From: an uncultured Altererythrobacter sp.
GTDB taxonomy: Bacteria > Pseudomonadota > Alphaproteobacteria > Sphingomonadales > Sphingomonadaceae
Length of the DNA stretch: 8,858 nt
Direction of reading: 5' to 3'
NCBI GenBank assembly: GCA_937950385.1
Contig: CALFEA010000035.1
Coordinates: forward strand, 1 to 8,858
The position numbers and the translations under genes are program-made. Positions 1-7,246 of this stretch are shown piece by piece. The notes under the pieces are model-generated. The model had not been told where the DNA came from and did not search any database. It saw nothing but the letters and a program-made list of their open reading frames with translations. Each line of letters starts with the position of its first letter. Within the stretch, counting starts at the first letter, position 1.

Positions 1-373
1 CTGGCACGCCCCAAACGGCGCGCTTGTCGTCTTTTTTCGCCCAGATAAATCCAATCATCGCGCCATCTGGCGAGAAGCTGACGCTGCGCGGTGAGATATC
101 CTCCGGCAGATAGGCGCGGGCGGCATCGGGGCCAGTGGCGACTTTCAATTGCTGCTTGGTTGTGCCGTCTTTTTCGCCTTCGCTCACATCGGGTAGGCTG
201 GCGGTGGTAAAGGCCACGCGCGATCCATCAGGTGACACAGCAATCGCGCCAAGGCTTTCAATTTTCGCGACATCTTCGGGCGTCATCGGACGCGCCTGAG
301 CGGTTGCAGCGAGCGAAACAGAGGCGAACAATGTCGCAGTGAGTGCGGCGTATTTAGGTACAGAACGCTTCAT
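1..373 (-). CDS. S9-family (prolyl oligopeptidase-like) peptidase, N-terminal part only
   Basis: Reading leftward from an ATG at 373-371 gives 124 codons that run off the window edge with no stop. The first 27 residues form a Sec signal peptide: basic start MKRSVPK, a hydrophobic Ala/Leu/Thr core, and an AQA cleavage site at 25-27, so the product is exported. The mature part opens with MTPEDVAKIESLG and holds two SPDG beta-propeller blade motifs, at about residues 45-56 (AVSPDGSRVAFT) and 99-111 (SFSPDGAMIGFIW). This is the pattern of the N-terminal propeller of S9 dipeptidyl/acylaminoacyl peptidases. The catalytic alpha/beta-hydrolase domain would lie outside the window, so catalysis is inferred. 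A TolB-like propeller without a peptidase domain remains possible. A GGGGA ribosome binding site (389-385) sits 11 bases before the start. It is divergent from the amidohydrolase gene, with about 148 bases between the two starts. Confidence 0.8.
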   Translation of the reverse strand, partial: MKRSVPKYAALTATLFASVSLAATAQARPMTPEDVAKIESLGAIAVSPDGSRVAFTTASLPDVSEGEKDGTTKQQLKVATGPDAARAYLPEDISPRSVSFSPDGAMIGFIWAKKDDKRAVWGVP

Positions 374-451
374 AAGATAATATGTCCCCAATGTTGGATT
401 ATTGCCCAGTGCTATATGATTGCATCATTCATAGCGAACGCGGCGCGCAAG

Positions 452-469
452 GCAAATTGCGAAATTTGC
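452..469 (+). promoter_or_regulatory. Perfect inverted repeat in the leader of the amidohydrolase gene
   Basis: GCAAATT-GCGA-AATTTGC has 7-base arms that pair perfectly around a 4-base centre. As RNA it would make a short hairpin closed by a GNRA-type tetraloop (GCGA). As DNA it could be a repressor operator. It lies in the 148-base divergent gap, 53 bases before the chosen amidohydrolase start, with no run of T after it, so a terminator is unlikely. No strong -35/-10 pair was found in this gap for either gene. Confidence 0.4.
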
Positions 470-521
470 AGCATTGCAGGAGGCTGCGAAGCAGGCCTAT
501 GACAGGCTTAAGGGAGAATTG

Positions 522-1874
522 ATGATGACATTTCGCAAGCTTGCTTTGGGTTCTTTTGTGTGCGCGACTGCTGCCATGGCTGTGCCTGCTTCGGCTGTCC
601 CGCCTCCCAGCGAGGAACGAGATGCAATCACATCAATTGCGCTAAAGGTCAGTTCGGTAATTGTTGATGCAAATAGCGAACCAACAGGACCGGCAATCAT
701 TGTCGTGGACGATGGGAAGATAGTTTCGATTGAATTGTTAAAAGGTGAGGATGTTTATCCAGCCGCTGATGCCGCAAAAGCTGGCGATGCTGTAAGCAAG
801 TTTATCGATCTTTCGGGTTACACCGTTCTGCCCGGCCTAATTGACTTGCACACTCACCTCTCCGGCGATCCATCGGGAGAGTTCTGGCGCGGAGCGACCA
901 ATCCGCCCGAATGGTACACTCTGATCGCCGCTAAAAACGCGCGGATCACGGCGCTGGCGGGCTTTACCACTGTGCGTGACCTCGGCTCCCGAACCGATCA
1001 AGTCACGCAAAGCCTACGCCGTGCAACAGAAACGGGCGTCACACCTGGCCCGCGCATTGTGACCAGCGCTCGCACTATCGCGATTGTTGGCGGGCACGGT
1101 GACACCAATGGCTTTCGTAAGGAAGTGAACGATGCGCTATCCTCCGGCTTTTCCTGCACCGGCGCGGTGGAATGTGCAGAGCGCGTTCGCACTGCGTCCA
1201 AATATGGCGCTGACCTTATCAAGATTACGGCGACTGGCGGCGTATTGTCTCAACAAGGGCGCGGGTTAGAGGCGCATTTTACACCTGAAGAAATGAGCGC
1301 CATTGTCGATACCGCGCGCACATTGGGCCTCAAAGTTGCGGCCCATGCCCATGGCGCTCGCGGAATTGAAGCGGCCGCCCGCGCCGGTGTGCAGACGATT
1401 GAGCATGGCACCTATATTGACGAGCAAGCCGCTAAGGTTATGCGCGAAAAGGGCACGATCCTTGTGCCGACGCTTATGGCGTTTGAAGGCATTAAGAAAA
1501 ACGTTGGCACGGGCTATTACACGCCTGTTGTCGACGATAAAATCCGCAAGGTAGGCCAATTTGCCGGAACGATTGTGGAGCGTGCGCGCAAATATGGTGT
1601 CAGAATCGCCTTTGGGACAGATGCCGGCGTCTTCCCCCACGGCGAGAATGCAGGCGAATTTGCGCTGATGCGCAAAGGCGGGATGAGCAATGCCGAGGCA
1701 TTGGCGAGCGCAACCACAGTCGCCGCAGAGGTTCTGGGGATGGGTGATCAAATCGGCCAACTCAAAGTGGGATATTCCGCTGATATCATCGCGGTCAATG
1801 GCAATCCGTTGGCCGATGTCAGCGTGCTCGAAAATGTCGGCTTTGTTATGGTGCGGGGCAAAGTTATAAAATGA
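522..1874 (+). CDS. Secreted metal-dependent amidohydrolase (Xaa-dipeptidase / imidazolonepropionase-like family)
   Basis: This 450-residue protein belongs to the amidohydrolase superfamily (TIM barrel with a binuclear metal centre). Visible ligands are H110 and H112 (GLIDLHTHLSGD), K234 (LIKITATGG, probably the carboxylated bridging lysine), H275/H277 (AAHAHGARG), H295 (IEHGTYID) and the catalytic D367 (FGTDAGVFPHG). The order and spacing match the family that includes Caulobacter Cc2672, whose studied members cleave dipeptides ending in Pro, Arg or Lys. The exact substrate here is inference. Residues 1-25 are a signal peptide ending ASA, so it acts in the periplasm or outside. The ATG at 522 (a second at 525) is preferred over an in-frame TTG at 474. 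It follows an AGGGAG site at 511-516 and begins directly with the signal peptide. The next gene starts 22 bases after the stop, suggesting an operon. Confidence 0.9.
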   Translation: MMTFRKLALGSFVCATAAMAVPASAVPPPSEERDAITSIALKVSSVIVDANSEPTGPAIIVVDDGKIVSIELLKGEDVYPAADAAKAGDAVSKFIDLSGYTVLPGLIDLHTHLSGDPSGEFWRGATNPPEWYTLIAAKNARITALAGFTTVRDLGSRTDQVTQSLRRATETGVTPGPRIVTSARTIAIVGGHGDTNGFRKEVNDALSSGFSCTGAVECAERVRTASKYGADLIKITATGGVLSQQGRGLEAHFTPEEMSAIVDTARTLGLKVAAHAHGARGIEAAARAGVQTIEHGTYIDEQAAKVMREKGTILVPTLMAFEGIKKNVGTGYYTPVVDDKIRKVGQFAGTIVERARKYGVRIAFGTDAGVFPHGENAGEFALMRKGGMSNAEALASATTVAAEVLGMGDQIGQLKVGYSADIIAVNGNPLADVSVLENVGFVMVRGKVIK

Positions 1875-1896
1875 TAATCAGCGGAGTCTCGAGCCG

Positions 1897-2715
1897 ATGA
1901 TCAATGATGCGGATAATCCGGTTCCGGACGGCAAGATCGTCTGCATTCCTGAAAAACCTGAATTTGCCAGCAGCATGCTATCGGTGGTTGAGCCTTTGCG
2001 TGGGAATGGCCAGCGCGCCTCGCTTGGTCAGCATTCCGTTCACTGTCTGCCCGTTGTTGTCGGCAATCAATATGGCTTTGCAATCCGCAGCCTATTGTCA
2101 TGGAAAGCTGTGTGGAATGGCGGGCCTGATCCTGGTGACACGCGCGTCACGATTGATGAAGAGGATGAGAGCAATCCTCTGCAATATGTCCAAACGCATT
2201 TTGGCAATGGCATTGTCACCATTCAAAACCGGTTTCATTTTCGCACGCCGCCCGGCGTCAATTTGATGGTAATGGATGCGCCCAATTATTTTTACTTCAA
2301 CCTTTCCAATTTGTTTGCCGTGGTTGAGACAGACAATCTGCGCCGCGACTTCACATTCAATCTGAAAATCATAAAGCCCGGCGTCGAAGTGTCGGTGAAG
2401 AAGGGTGATTTGATCAGCGCGATTGTGCCTGTGCCCCGCTATTTTGTCGATGATTTCGAAGTCGTCTCTGGCGAGGATATATTCTCGCCTGAATTGCTGC
2501 GCAAAGAGCAATTGCAAGGCGATAAATTTGCTGGGCAGCGCAGTGGCCCTGATCAGAAAAAACCGCATCAAGTCGGCAAATTATATTGGCGCGGGCGCGA
2601 TGCAGATGGCCGCAATTTCCCAGATCATCAACGCAAGTTAAAAGAGCCGGGATGGCCGCGCGATGATGGCTTGTTCAAACGCATGCAGAGGCTTTTAAAG
2701 CTCGATAAGGATTGA
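1897..2715 (+). CDS. DUF6065-like protein of unknown function
   Basis: This 272-residue protein has no signal peptide and no membrane segment, so it is probably cytoplasmic. It looks like the uncharacterised DUF6065 family. A central block at about residues 99-180 reads QTHFGNGIVT, then FRTPPGVNLMVMDAPN, then VVETDN, FTFNLKIIKPG and KKGDLISAIVP. That fits a small beta-rich (cupin-like) core followed by a charged tail. The tail holds YWRGRDADGRNFPDHQRKLK near 230-249 and a basic C-terminal stretch (KRMQRLLKLDK). The family name comes from remembered pattern resemblance, not from a search. The ATG at 1897 follows a GGAG at 1883-1886, 10 bases upstream. It sits 22 bases downstream of the amidohydrolase stop on the same strand and is probably translated from the same message. 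Nothing in the sequence gives a reaction. The link to peptide turnover rests only on gene order. Confidence 0.75.
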   Translation: MINDADNPVPDGKIVCIPEKPEFASSMLSVVEPLRGNGQRASLGQHSVHCLPVVVGNQYGFAIRSLLSWKAVWNGGPDPGDTRVTIDEEDESNPLQYVQTHFGNGIVTIQNRFHFRTPPGVNLMVMDAPNYFYFNLSNLFAVVETDNLRRDFTFNLKIIKPGVEVSVKKGDLISAIVPVPRYFVDDFEVVSGEDIFSPELLRKEQLQGDKFAGQRSGPDQKKPHQVGKLYWRGRDADGRNFPDHQRKLKEPGWPRDDGLFKRMQRLLKLDKD

Positions 2716-2773
2716 GGTTTGCGCTGTTCAAAAATTGCGCGACAATTGAATGATCCATTGACCATTGCGCCTG

Positions 2774-2801
2774 TTAACAGATCGCCCTCGTTAACCATAC
2801 T
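2774..2801 (+). promoter_or_regulatory. Candidate sigma-70-type promoter of the DUF885 gene
   Basis: A TTAACA box (2774-2779) and a CATACT box (2796-2801) are separated by 16 bases, about 64 bases before the DUF885 start. Both are only partial matches to consensus, as is usual in alphaproteobacteria. The 149-base gap upstream (2716-2864) shows no clear terminator for the preceding operon, so read-through into the DUF885 gene is also possible. Confidence 0.3.
2791..2798 (+). promoter_or_regulatory. CtrA-like half-site TTAACCAT upstream of the DUF885 gene
   Basis: TTAACCAT is an exact match to the alphaproteobacterial CtrA half-site. It overlaps the candidate -10 box at 2796-2801, a position where bound protein would more likely block than assist that promoter. 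A second TTAA lies at 2774-2777, but the gap is 13 bases rather than the 7 of a full CtrA box. The same octamer occurs on the minus strand upstream of the GGDEF-EAL gene. That CtrA binds here is inference. Confidence 0.35.
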
Positions 2802-2864
2802 TGCGCGGCTGCGAATAGCGGTCTAGCGCGCGGCCAATACTATTTAAAACTGATTGGACCGTTC

Positions 2865-4712
2865 ATGATGCTTATCCGTAAGGCGGCGCTTACCGTTTCT
2901 GTTTTGGCAATTTCTGCCTGTTCGACAGTGGCCGATGAAGCGGGCGTGCAGAATGCGGCCTCTGCTCCTGCCGTATCGCAGCCTGCCGCTGAAGCCCGCA
3001 GCGAACGCGATGCAATGTTCGCACTGTTTGAACGCGCCGATGAAGATGAGCTTGCGCTGAGCCCATTGGGTGCAATGTTCCGCGGCATCTTCGATAATGC
3101 CGATCAACTGGGGGATTTTTACACCGACGAGCTTGACGCCAAAACCAAAGCTTTGGCGCAGCGCAATTTGGCCGAAATTAGCGCGATTGATCGCGGGGCT
3201 CTGAATGAAACAGACAAGCTTGCCTTTGATGTGTTCAAGCGCAATCAAGAAGAGGCGCTGAGCGAATTTGAGCCGGGTATTTTGATGGTCAACCGCGCGC
3301 GGCCCATCAACCATTTCTTTGGCCTGCATACTTTCTATCCAACGCTTGAAAGCGGCAAAAGCGCTGCGCCATTTGAAACGGTGAAGGATTATGAAAACGC
3401 GATTTCACGCCACGGTCAGTACAATCAGATTGTAAGCCGGATCATTGCCCGCTTCGAAGAAGGCGCAGCGAACGGTGTCTTTGAAACCAAGCTAACGGTT
3501 GGCAATATGGTTGAGCAGCTCGATACTCAGCTTGCCGAGGCGCCTGAGGCTTCGCCCTATTGGGGCCCGATTAAGGAAATGCCCGATAGCTTTAGTGCCG
3601 AAGATAAAGCGCGCCTAACCAAGGGCTTTGAGCGGTCTGTTGGCGGCATTTACGGCGCCAATACCAAGCTGCGCGATTACCTCAAGAACACCTATCTGCC
3701 TCAAGCAAGAGACAGCGTGGGCTTGTCGGAAATGAAGGGCGGCAAGGCGCTGTATGAAAAGCTGGTGCGCGACACCACGACCCTGCCGCTGACAGCGGAT
3801 GAAATTCACAATCTTGGTCTGTCAGAGGTCGCGCGCATTCGCGGCGAAATGTCCAAAGTGCAAAAGCTGATGGGTTTTGAAGGCACGTTGAATGAGTTCT
3901 TCACCTATTTGCGCACCGATCCCAAATTCACCCCGCCGAGCCGTGAGTGGATGACGCAGGAATATTACAGCATTGGCAAAGAGGTCGATAAACGCATCGG
4001 CGACTACTTCTCGCTACTGCCCAAAACACCGCTGGAAATTCGCCCTTACGAGCCGTTTCGTGAGAAGTTTCAGGCTGGTGGTTCTTACCAATCCGGCCCG
4101 CCTGACGGTTCGAAACCCGGCATTTTCTACTTCAACGCCTATGACTTGCCGAGCCGCCCAATCACTCAGAACGTGACGCTTTATTTGCACGAGGGCGCAC
4201 CGGGTCACCATTTCCAAATTAGCCTCGCGCAGGAAAATGAAAGCCTGCCCGCCTTCATGCGCTTTGGCGGCAACACTGCTTATGTGGAGGGCTGGGCGCT
4301 CTACGCCGAAACATTGGGCTTTGAGATGGGCCTCTATGAAGACCCGGTTGCTTGGTATGGCACGCTGGATGATGAGATGTTCCGCGCGATCCGCTTGGTT
4401 GTCGACACAGGTCTGCACTCCAAGGGGTGGAGCCGCCAGCGCGCGATTGATTACATGCTCGCCAATTCCTCTAAAGGCGTGACCGATGCAACCGCAGAGA
4501 TTGACCGCTATATTGCGATCCCAAGCCAAGCGCTTGCCTATAAAGTCGGGGCGCTGAAAATTCAGGCGCTGCGGGCCAAGTCGGAAAGCGCGCTGGGCGA
4601 AGATTTCGATATTAAAGAATTTCACGCCGAAGTGCTAAACACAGGCGCGCTGCCACTAGCTGTCTTAGAGGCGAAAATTGACCGCTGGATCGCGTCGAAA
4701 AAGGGCGGCTAA
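2865..4712 (+). CDS. DUF885 family lipoprotein, putative metallopeptidase
   Basis: This 615-residue protein has the usual length and layout of DUF885 proteins. It begins with a lipoprotein signal: MMLIRK, a hydrophobic stretch, and the lipobox ISAC with Cys19 as the lipidated residue. Ser follows rather than Asp, so outer-membrane sorting is expected. An Ala-rich linker runs to about residue 45. The hallmark motif HEGAPGHHFQ is at 442-451 and is followed by YVEGWALYAE at 473-482. In the family these are taken to form a zinc site (His442, His448 or His449, and Glu475) with Glu443 as catalytic base, similar to gluzincin peptidases. Few members have been tested, so peptidase activity is inferred. 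ATG codons at 2865 and 2868 are both possible. Only a weak GGA (about 2856-2858) precedes them, so translation may be modest. It follows other exported peptidases on the same strand and ends exactly where the convergent GGDEF-EAL gene ends. Confidence 0.9.
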   Translation: MMLIRKAALTVSVLAISACSTVADEAGVQNAASAPAVSQPAAEARSERDAMFALFERADEDELALSPLGAMFRGIFDNADQLGDFYTDELDAKTKALAQRNLAEISAIDRGALNETDKLAFDVFKRNQEEALSEFEPGILMVNRARPINHFFGLHTFYPTLESGKSAAPFETVKDYENAISRHGQYNQIVSRIIARFEEGAANGVFETKLTVGNMVEQLDTQLAEAPEASPYWGPIKEMPDSFSAEDKARLTKGFERSVGGIYGANTKLRDYLKNTYLPQARDSVGLSEMKGGKALYEKLVRDTTTLPLTADEIHNLGLSEVARIRGEMSKVQKLMGFEGTLNEFFTYLRTDPKFTPPSREWMTQEYYSIGKEVDKRIGDYFSLLPKTPLEIRPYEPFREKFQAGGSYQSGPPDGSKPGIFYFNAYDLPSRPITQNVTLYLHEGAPGHHFQISLAQENESLPAFMRFGGNTAYVEGWALYAETLGFEMGLYEDPVAWYGTLDDEMFRAIRLVVDTGLHSKGWSRQRAIDYMLANSSKGVTDATAEIDRYIAIPSQALAYKVGALKIQALRAKSESALGEDFDIKEFHAEVLNTGALPLAVLEAKIDRWIASKKGG

Positions 4713-4724
4713 TTAGGCGCTTTT
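4701..4724. terminator. Imperfect palindrome across the convergent gene junction, candidate shared terminator
   Basis: The sequence is symmetric about the boundary 4712/4713. The core CTAATTAG contains both stop codons and is flanked, after one G-G mismatch, by GCG and CGC arms. Read as plus-strand RNA, the pairing extends through two G-U pairs to AA/UU and the hairpin is followed by UUUU. In the minus direction the arms are shorter but are followed by CCCTTTTT. The stem is short and has a mismatch, so termination strength is uncertain. There is no other space for a terminator between these two genes. Confidence 0.4.
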
Positions 4725-7085
4725 CTGGCCCGGCTGCAGTTTTGCGTCTTGCTCGTCTTTGGTCTGTTTCGCAGCCTTGGCCTCTTTCGCTTCCTTGGCA
4801 TGCAAAGGAAGCGGTATGCTGGCATTGCTAATGATGGTCTGCTTTTCGCGCAGGTCAGTTAGCTCTGATAGCTTGGATGCTTTAGAAAATAAGAACCCTT
4901 GCGCCTCGTGGCAGCCTTCGCCGCGCAATGTATCCAATTGGCCAGCATCCTCAACGCCTTCCGCAGTGGTCGTCATACCGAGGCTGCGCGCGAGATCGGT
5001 CACGGCGCGGATGATCGCAAGGCAATCCGGATTGTCCTCCAGCTCATTCACAAAGCAGCGGTCAATTTTGATCTTATCAAACGGGAATTTGCGCAAGTAA
5101 TTGAGCGAGCTGTAGCCGGTTCCAAAATCATCCAGCGAAATGCGAATGCCCAGATCACGCAATTTGTGCAGGGTCGCAATATTGACCTCAGTGCCTTGCA
5201 AAAGGACGTTCTCGGTAATTTCCAGCTCTAGCCGGTTGGGGCTAAGTCCGGAGGATGCCAGCGCATTGACGATGACCCCAATCAAGGCTGCGCTGCGCAT
5301 TTGGGCAGGGGACAAATTGACCGACACTCGGATCGTATCAGGCCACTGCGTTGCATCATGAATGGCATTGCGGATGACCCATTCGCCCAATTGCACGATT
5401 AGGCCGGTTTCTTCTGCCAGAGGGATAAAGTCATCGGGCATAACAATACCGCGTTCCGGATGGTTCCAGCGGATCAGCGCTTCGTATGAAACGGTCTCAC
5501 CGGATTCAATATTGATTAGCGGCTGGTAATAGAGTTCAAATTCATTGGCGCCGATTGCAGAGCGCAAATCCACTTCGAGGCGTCGGCGCTTTTGTGCGCT
5601 TTCATCCATTTCAGGCGCAAACATTGCAAACTGATTGCGGCCCTCTTCTTTGGCGCTGTAGAGCGCTTGGTCGGCGCGTTTCATCAATTCGGCTGGTTCT
5701 GTGATGCCGTCCTCATAATGGGCCACACCAATGCTGGAAGAAATTACGACTGCATGGCCTTCAATTTCAAACGGCTGGGCCAAGGCTTTCACGATTTGGG
5801 TCGCGACTTCTTCTGCGCGCTTATTGGCGTCTGCGCCATGCAGCAGAACCGCAAATTCGTCGCCACCAAGCCTTGCGACAAAGTCTTGGCTCTCAACGGT
5901 TTGCTCAATTCGCCGTGCAGCATCGCATAGGAGGCCGTCGCCCACCGGATGGCCCAGCGCATCATTGACCGATTTGAAAAAGTCGAGATCAAGGAACAAA
6001 ACCGACAGCTGTTTGCCATTGCCGCGCCGGTGGCGGTGCAAATGGCGTTTCAAAGCTTCATTGAATTGGTAGCGATTGGCCAGATCGGTGAGCCCGTCAT
6101 AATGGGCCATATAGCTAATGCGTTCCTCAGCCTGCTTGTGCGAGGTAACATCAGAGGCCACGCCGCGCATGCCGCCCAATCCGTCGGGCTGGGCTGAAAT
6201 CGTCCACCAATGCGGTTCGTCATTGACGCTGAGCTCCAGCGTCAGATTGCGAAAGCCGTGAATATTGGCAAGTTTGGTCGCCAATATGCTGCGTTCGGGG
6301 GAGGGTTCAAACAAGTCGATAAAGTCCATATCGACCAGCAATTCCGGACCTCGCCCGGCAGCATCGCTGAAACGGTCAGACGGCGCCATTATCCGGCCTT
6401 CCGCAGAGGTGTTCCAAAGCCAGTCAGACGATTGGCTTTCAAAATCATTCAATAGCAATTGCACCGTTTCGCCGCTGGTTCGCAATTCCTCGCGTGCTTT
6501 GACCCGAATGGCAAATTTCTCTTCGCGCCGCGCGCCGCCGCGCAGCAGCAATGCGGCATAACATGCCAGCAGTAATAAAGCGGGGCCAAGCGGCACGTCT
6601 GGATTGTTGAGCAGCGCCATTGCGCCGCCCATCGCCAGCGGCATGACGAACAATGCCCCTGCGCGGCCCATGCTTGTGTAGGTCGTGACAGATGCGCCCA
6701 TCATGCCGGAGCAGATCATGATTAGGAGAACGTAATCGCCAAAGCTGGAATGGCTTGAGAAATAAGCAATTCCCAGACCCCAAATCGCGCCTGTCATAAG
6801 CGCGCTGACATGGATCAGATTGGCGTGTTTCTCTACGGTTTCAGGCGCTTCTTCTAGCGGATTAATCCCTCGAATATTGCGAAAGCGAATGAGCGCGGCG
6901 GTGAGAATGGCTGCGAGCCAAGCCAGCAAAATAAAGTGGTTGTGATGCGACCAAAATGCCGCGGTCAGCAAAACCGCGTTGAATACGCCAGCAAAAGTGG
7001 CAAGCGGCGCATAGCGAAAATTCTCGCTTATTTGCTCAGCCAAAAGTGTATTTGCAAAGTCACGCTTGCTGGTAACGTTGGACAT
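4713..7085 (-). CDS. Membrane-bound PAS-GGDEF-EAL protein (cyclic di-GMP synthase/phosphodiesterase)
   Basis: This 790-residue protein has four parts. Residues 25-182 hold about six hydrophobic helices, an inner-membrane sensor I cannot assign to a named MASE type. Residues 205-318 are a PAS fold (DWLWNTSAEGRI, then GVASDVTSHKQAEERI). Residues 325-490 are a GGDEF domain with intact RLGGDEFAVLL at 405-415. Residues 500-745 are an EAL domain. Phosphodiesterase residues are present: E535 (YEALIRW), N590 (VNLSP), E622/E625 (LEITE), D652/D653 (DDFGTGYSS), K673 (KIKID), E709 (AEGVE) and Q729 (AQGFLFSK). The product inhibition site RxxD before GGDEF reads ESQD, so allosteric feedback is probably lost. 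Both activities look possible, and which dominates cannot be told. A Lys/Ala/Glu-rich tail ends the protein. The start follows AGGAAG (7102-7097) by 11 bases, and the next Met is at residue 97. A CtrA-like box lies about 80 bases upstream. Confidence 0.96.
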   Translation of the reverse strand: MSNVTSKRDFANTLLAEQISENFRYAPLATFAGVFNAVLLTAAFWSHHNHFILLAWLAAILTAALIRFRNIRGINPLEEAPETVEKHANLIHVSALMTGAIWGLGIAYFSSHSSFGDYVLLIMICSGMMGASVTTYTSMGRAGALFVMPLAMGGAMALLNNPDVPLGPALLLLACYAALLLRGGARREEKFAIRVKAREELRTSGETVQLLLNDFESQSSDWLWNTSAEGRIMAPSDRFSDAAGRGPELLVDMDFIDLFEPSPERSILATKLANIHGFRNLTLELSVNDEPHWWTISAQPDGLGGMRGVASDVTSHKQAEERISYMAHYDGLTDLANRYQFNEALKRHLHRHRRGNGKQLSVLFLDLDFFKSVNDALGHPVGDGLLCDAARRIEQTVESQDFVARLGGDEFAVLLHGADANKRAEEVATQIVKALAQPFEIEGHAVVISSSIGVAHYEDGITEPAELMKRADQALYSAKEEGRNQFAMFAPEMDESAQKRRRLEVDLRSAIGANEFELYYQPLINIESGETVSYEALIRWNHPERGIVMPDDFIPLAEETGLIVQLGEWVIRNAIHDATQWPDTIRVSVNLSPAQMRSAALIGVIVNALASSGLSPNRLELEITENVLLQGTEVNIATLHKLRDLGIRISLDDFGTGYSSLNYLRKFPFDKIKIDRCFVNELEDNPDCLAIIRAVTDLARSLGMTTTAEGVEDAGQLDTLRGEGCHEAQGFLFSKASKLSELTDLREKQTIISNASIPLPLHAKEAKEAKAAKQTKDEQDAKLQPGQKSA

Positions 7086-7164
7086 AGTGCGTGGTTCTTC
7101 CTTGCGGCAGTGTATTCTTGGGCTTTCGACCCGATCTGCGGCGCTAAGAGATTGCAGCTAAGCA

Positions 7165-7172
7165 ATGGTTAA
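7165..7172 (-). promoter_or_regulatory. CtrA-like half-site TTAACCAT upstream of the GGDEF-EAL gene
   Basis: The plus strand reads ATGGTTAA, so the minus strand carries an exact TTAACCAT about 80 bases before the GGDEF-EAL start and in the same orientation as that gene. No TTAA lies 7 bases upstream, so this is a half-site only. CtrA control of cyclic di-GMP and motility genes is well known in alphaproteobacteria, which makes the position plausible. Binding itself is inference. Confidence 0.4.
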
Positions 7173-7246
7173 ATTTAGGGGAAAAACTGATACTTTGTTT
7201 TTGAGTATTTTAGGAATTCCCAAAAGCTGCGCTGTTTTATTCAGCA

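Noticed and set aside
474..521. Upstream in-frame TTG start that would lengthen the amidohydrolase by 16 residues
   Set aside because: The extension would bury the signal peptide behind a charged stretch, and a good AGGGAG site stands just before the ATG at 522.
2733..2747. Inverted repeat AATTG-CGCGA-CAATT after the DUF6065-like gene, considered as a terminator
   Set aside because: The arms are only 5 bases and A/T-rich, and no T run follows.
2773..2795. Two GTTAAC copies 17 bases apart, considered as a full CtrA box
   Set aside because: The TTAA cores are 13 bases apart instead of 7, so only the TTAACCAT half-site was kept.
4014..4625. Minus-strand open frame of 203 codons inside the DUF885 gene
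   Set aside because: It covers the conserved HEGxPGHH region of the real gene in antisense and shows no domain of its own.
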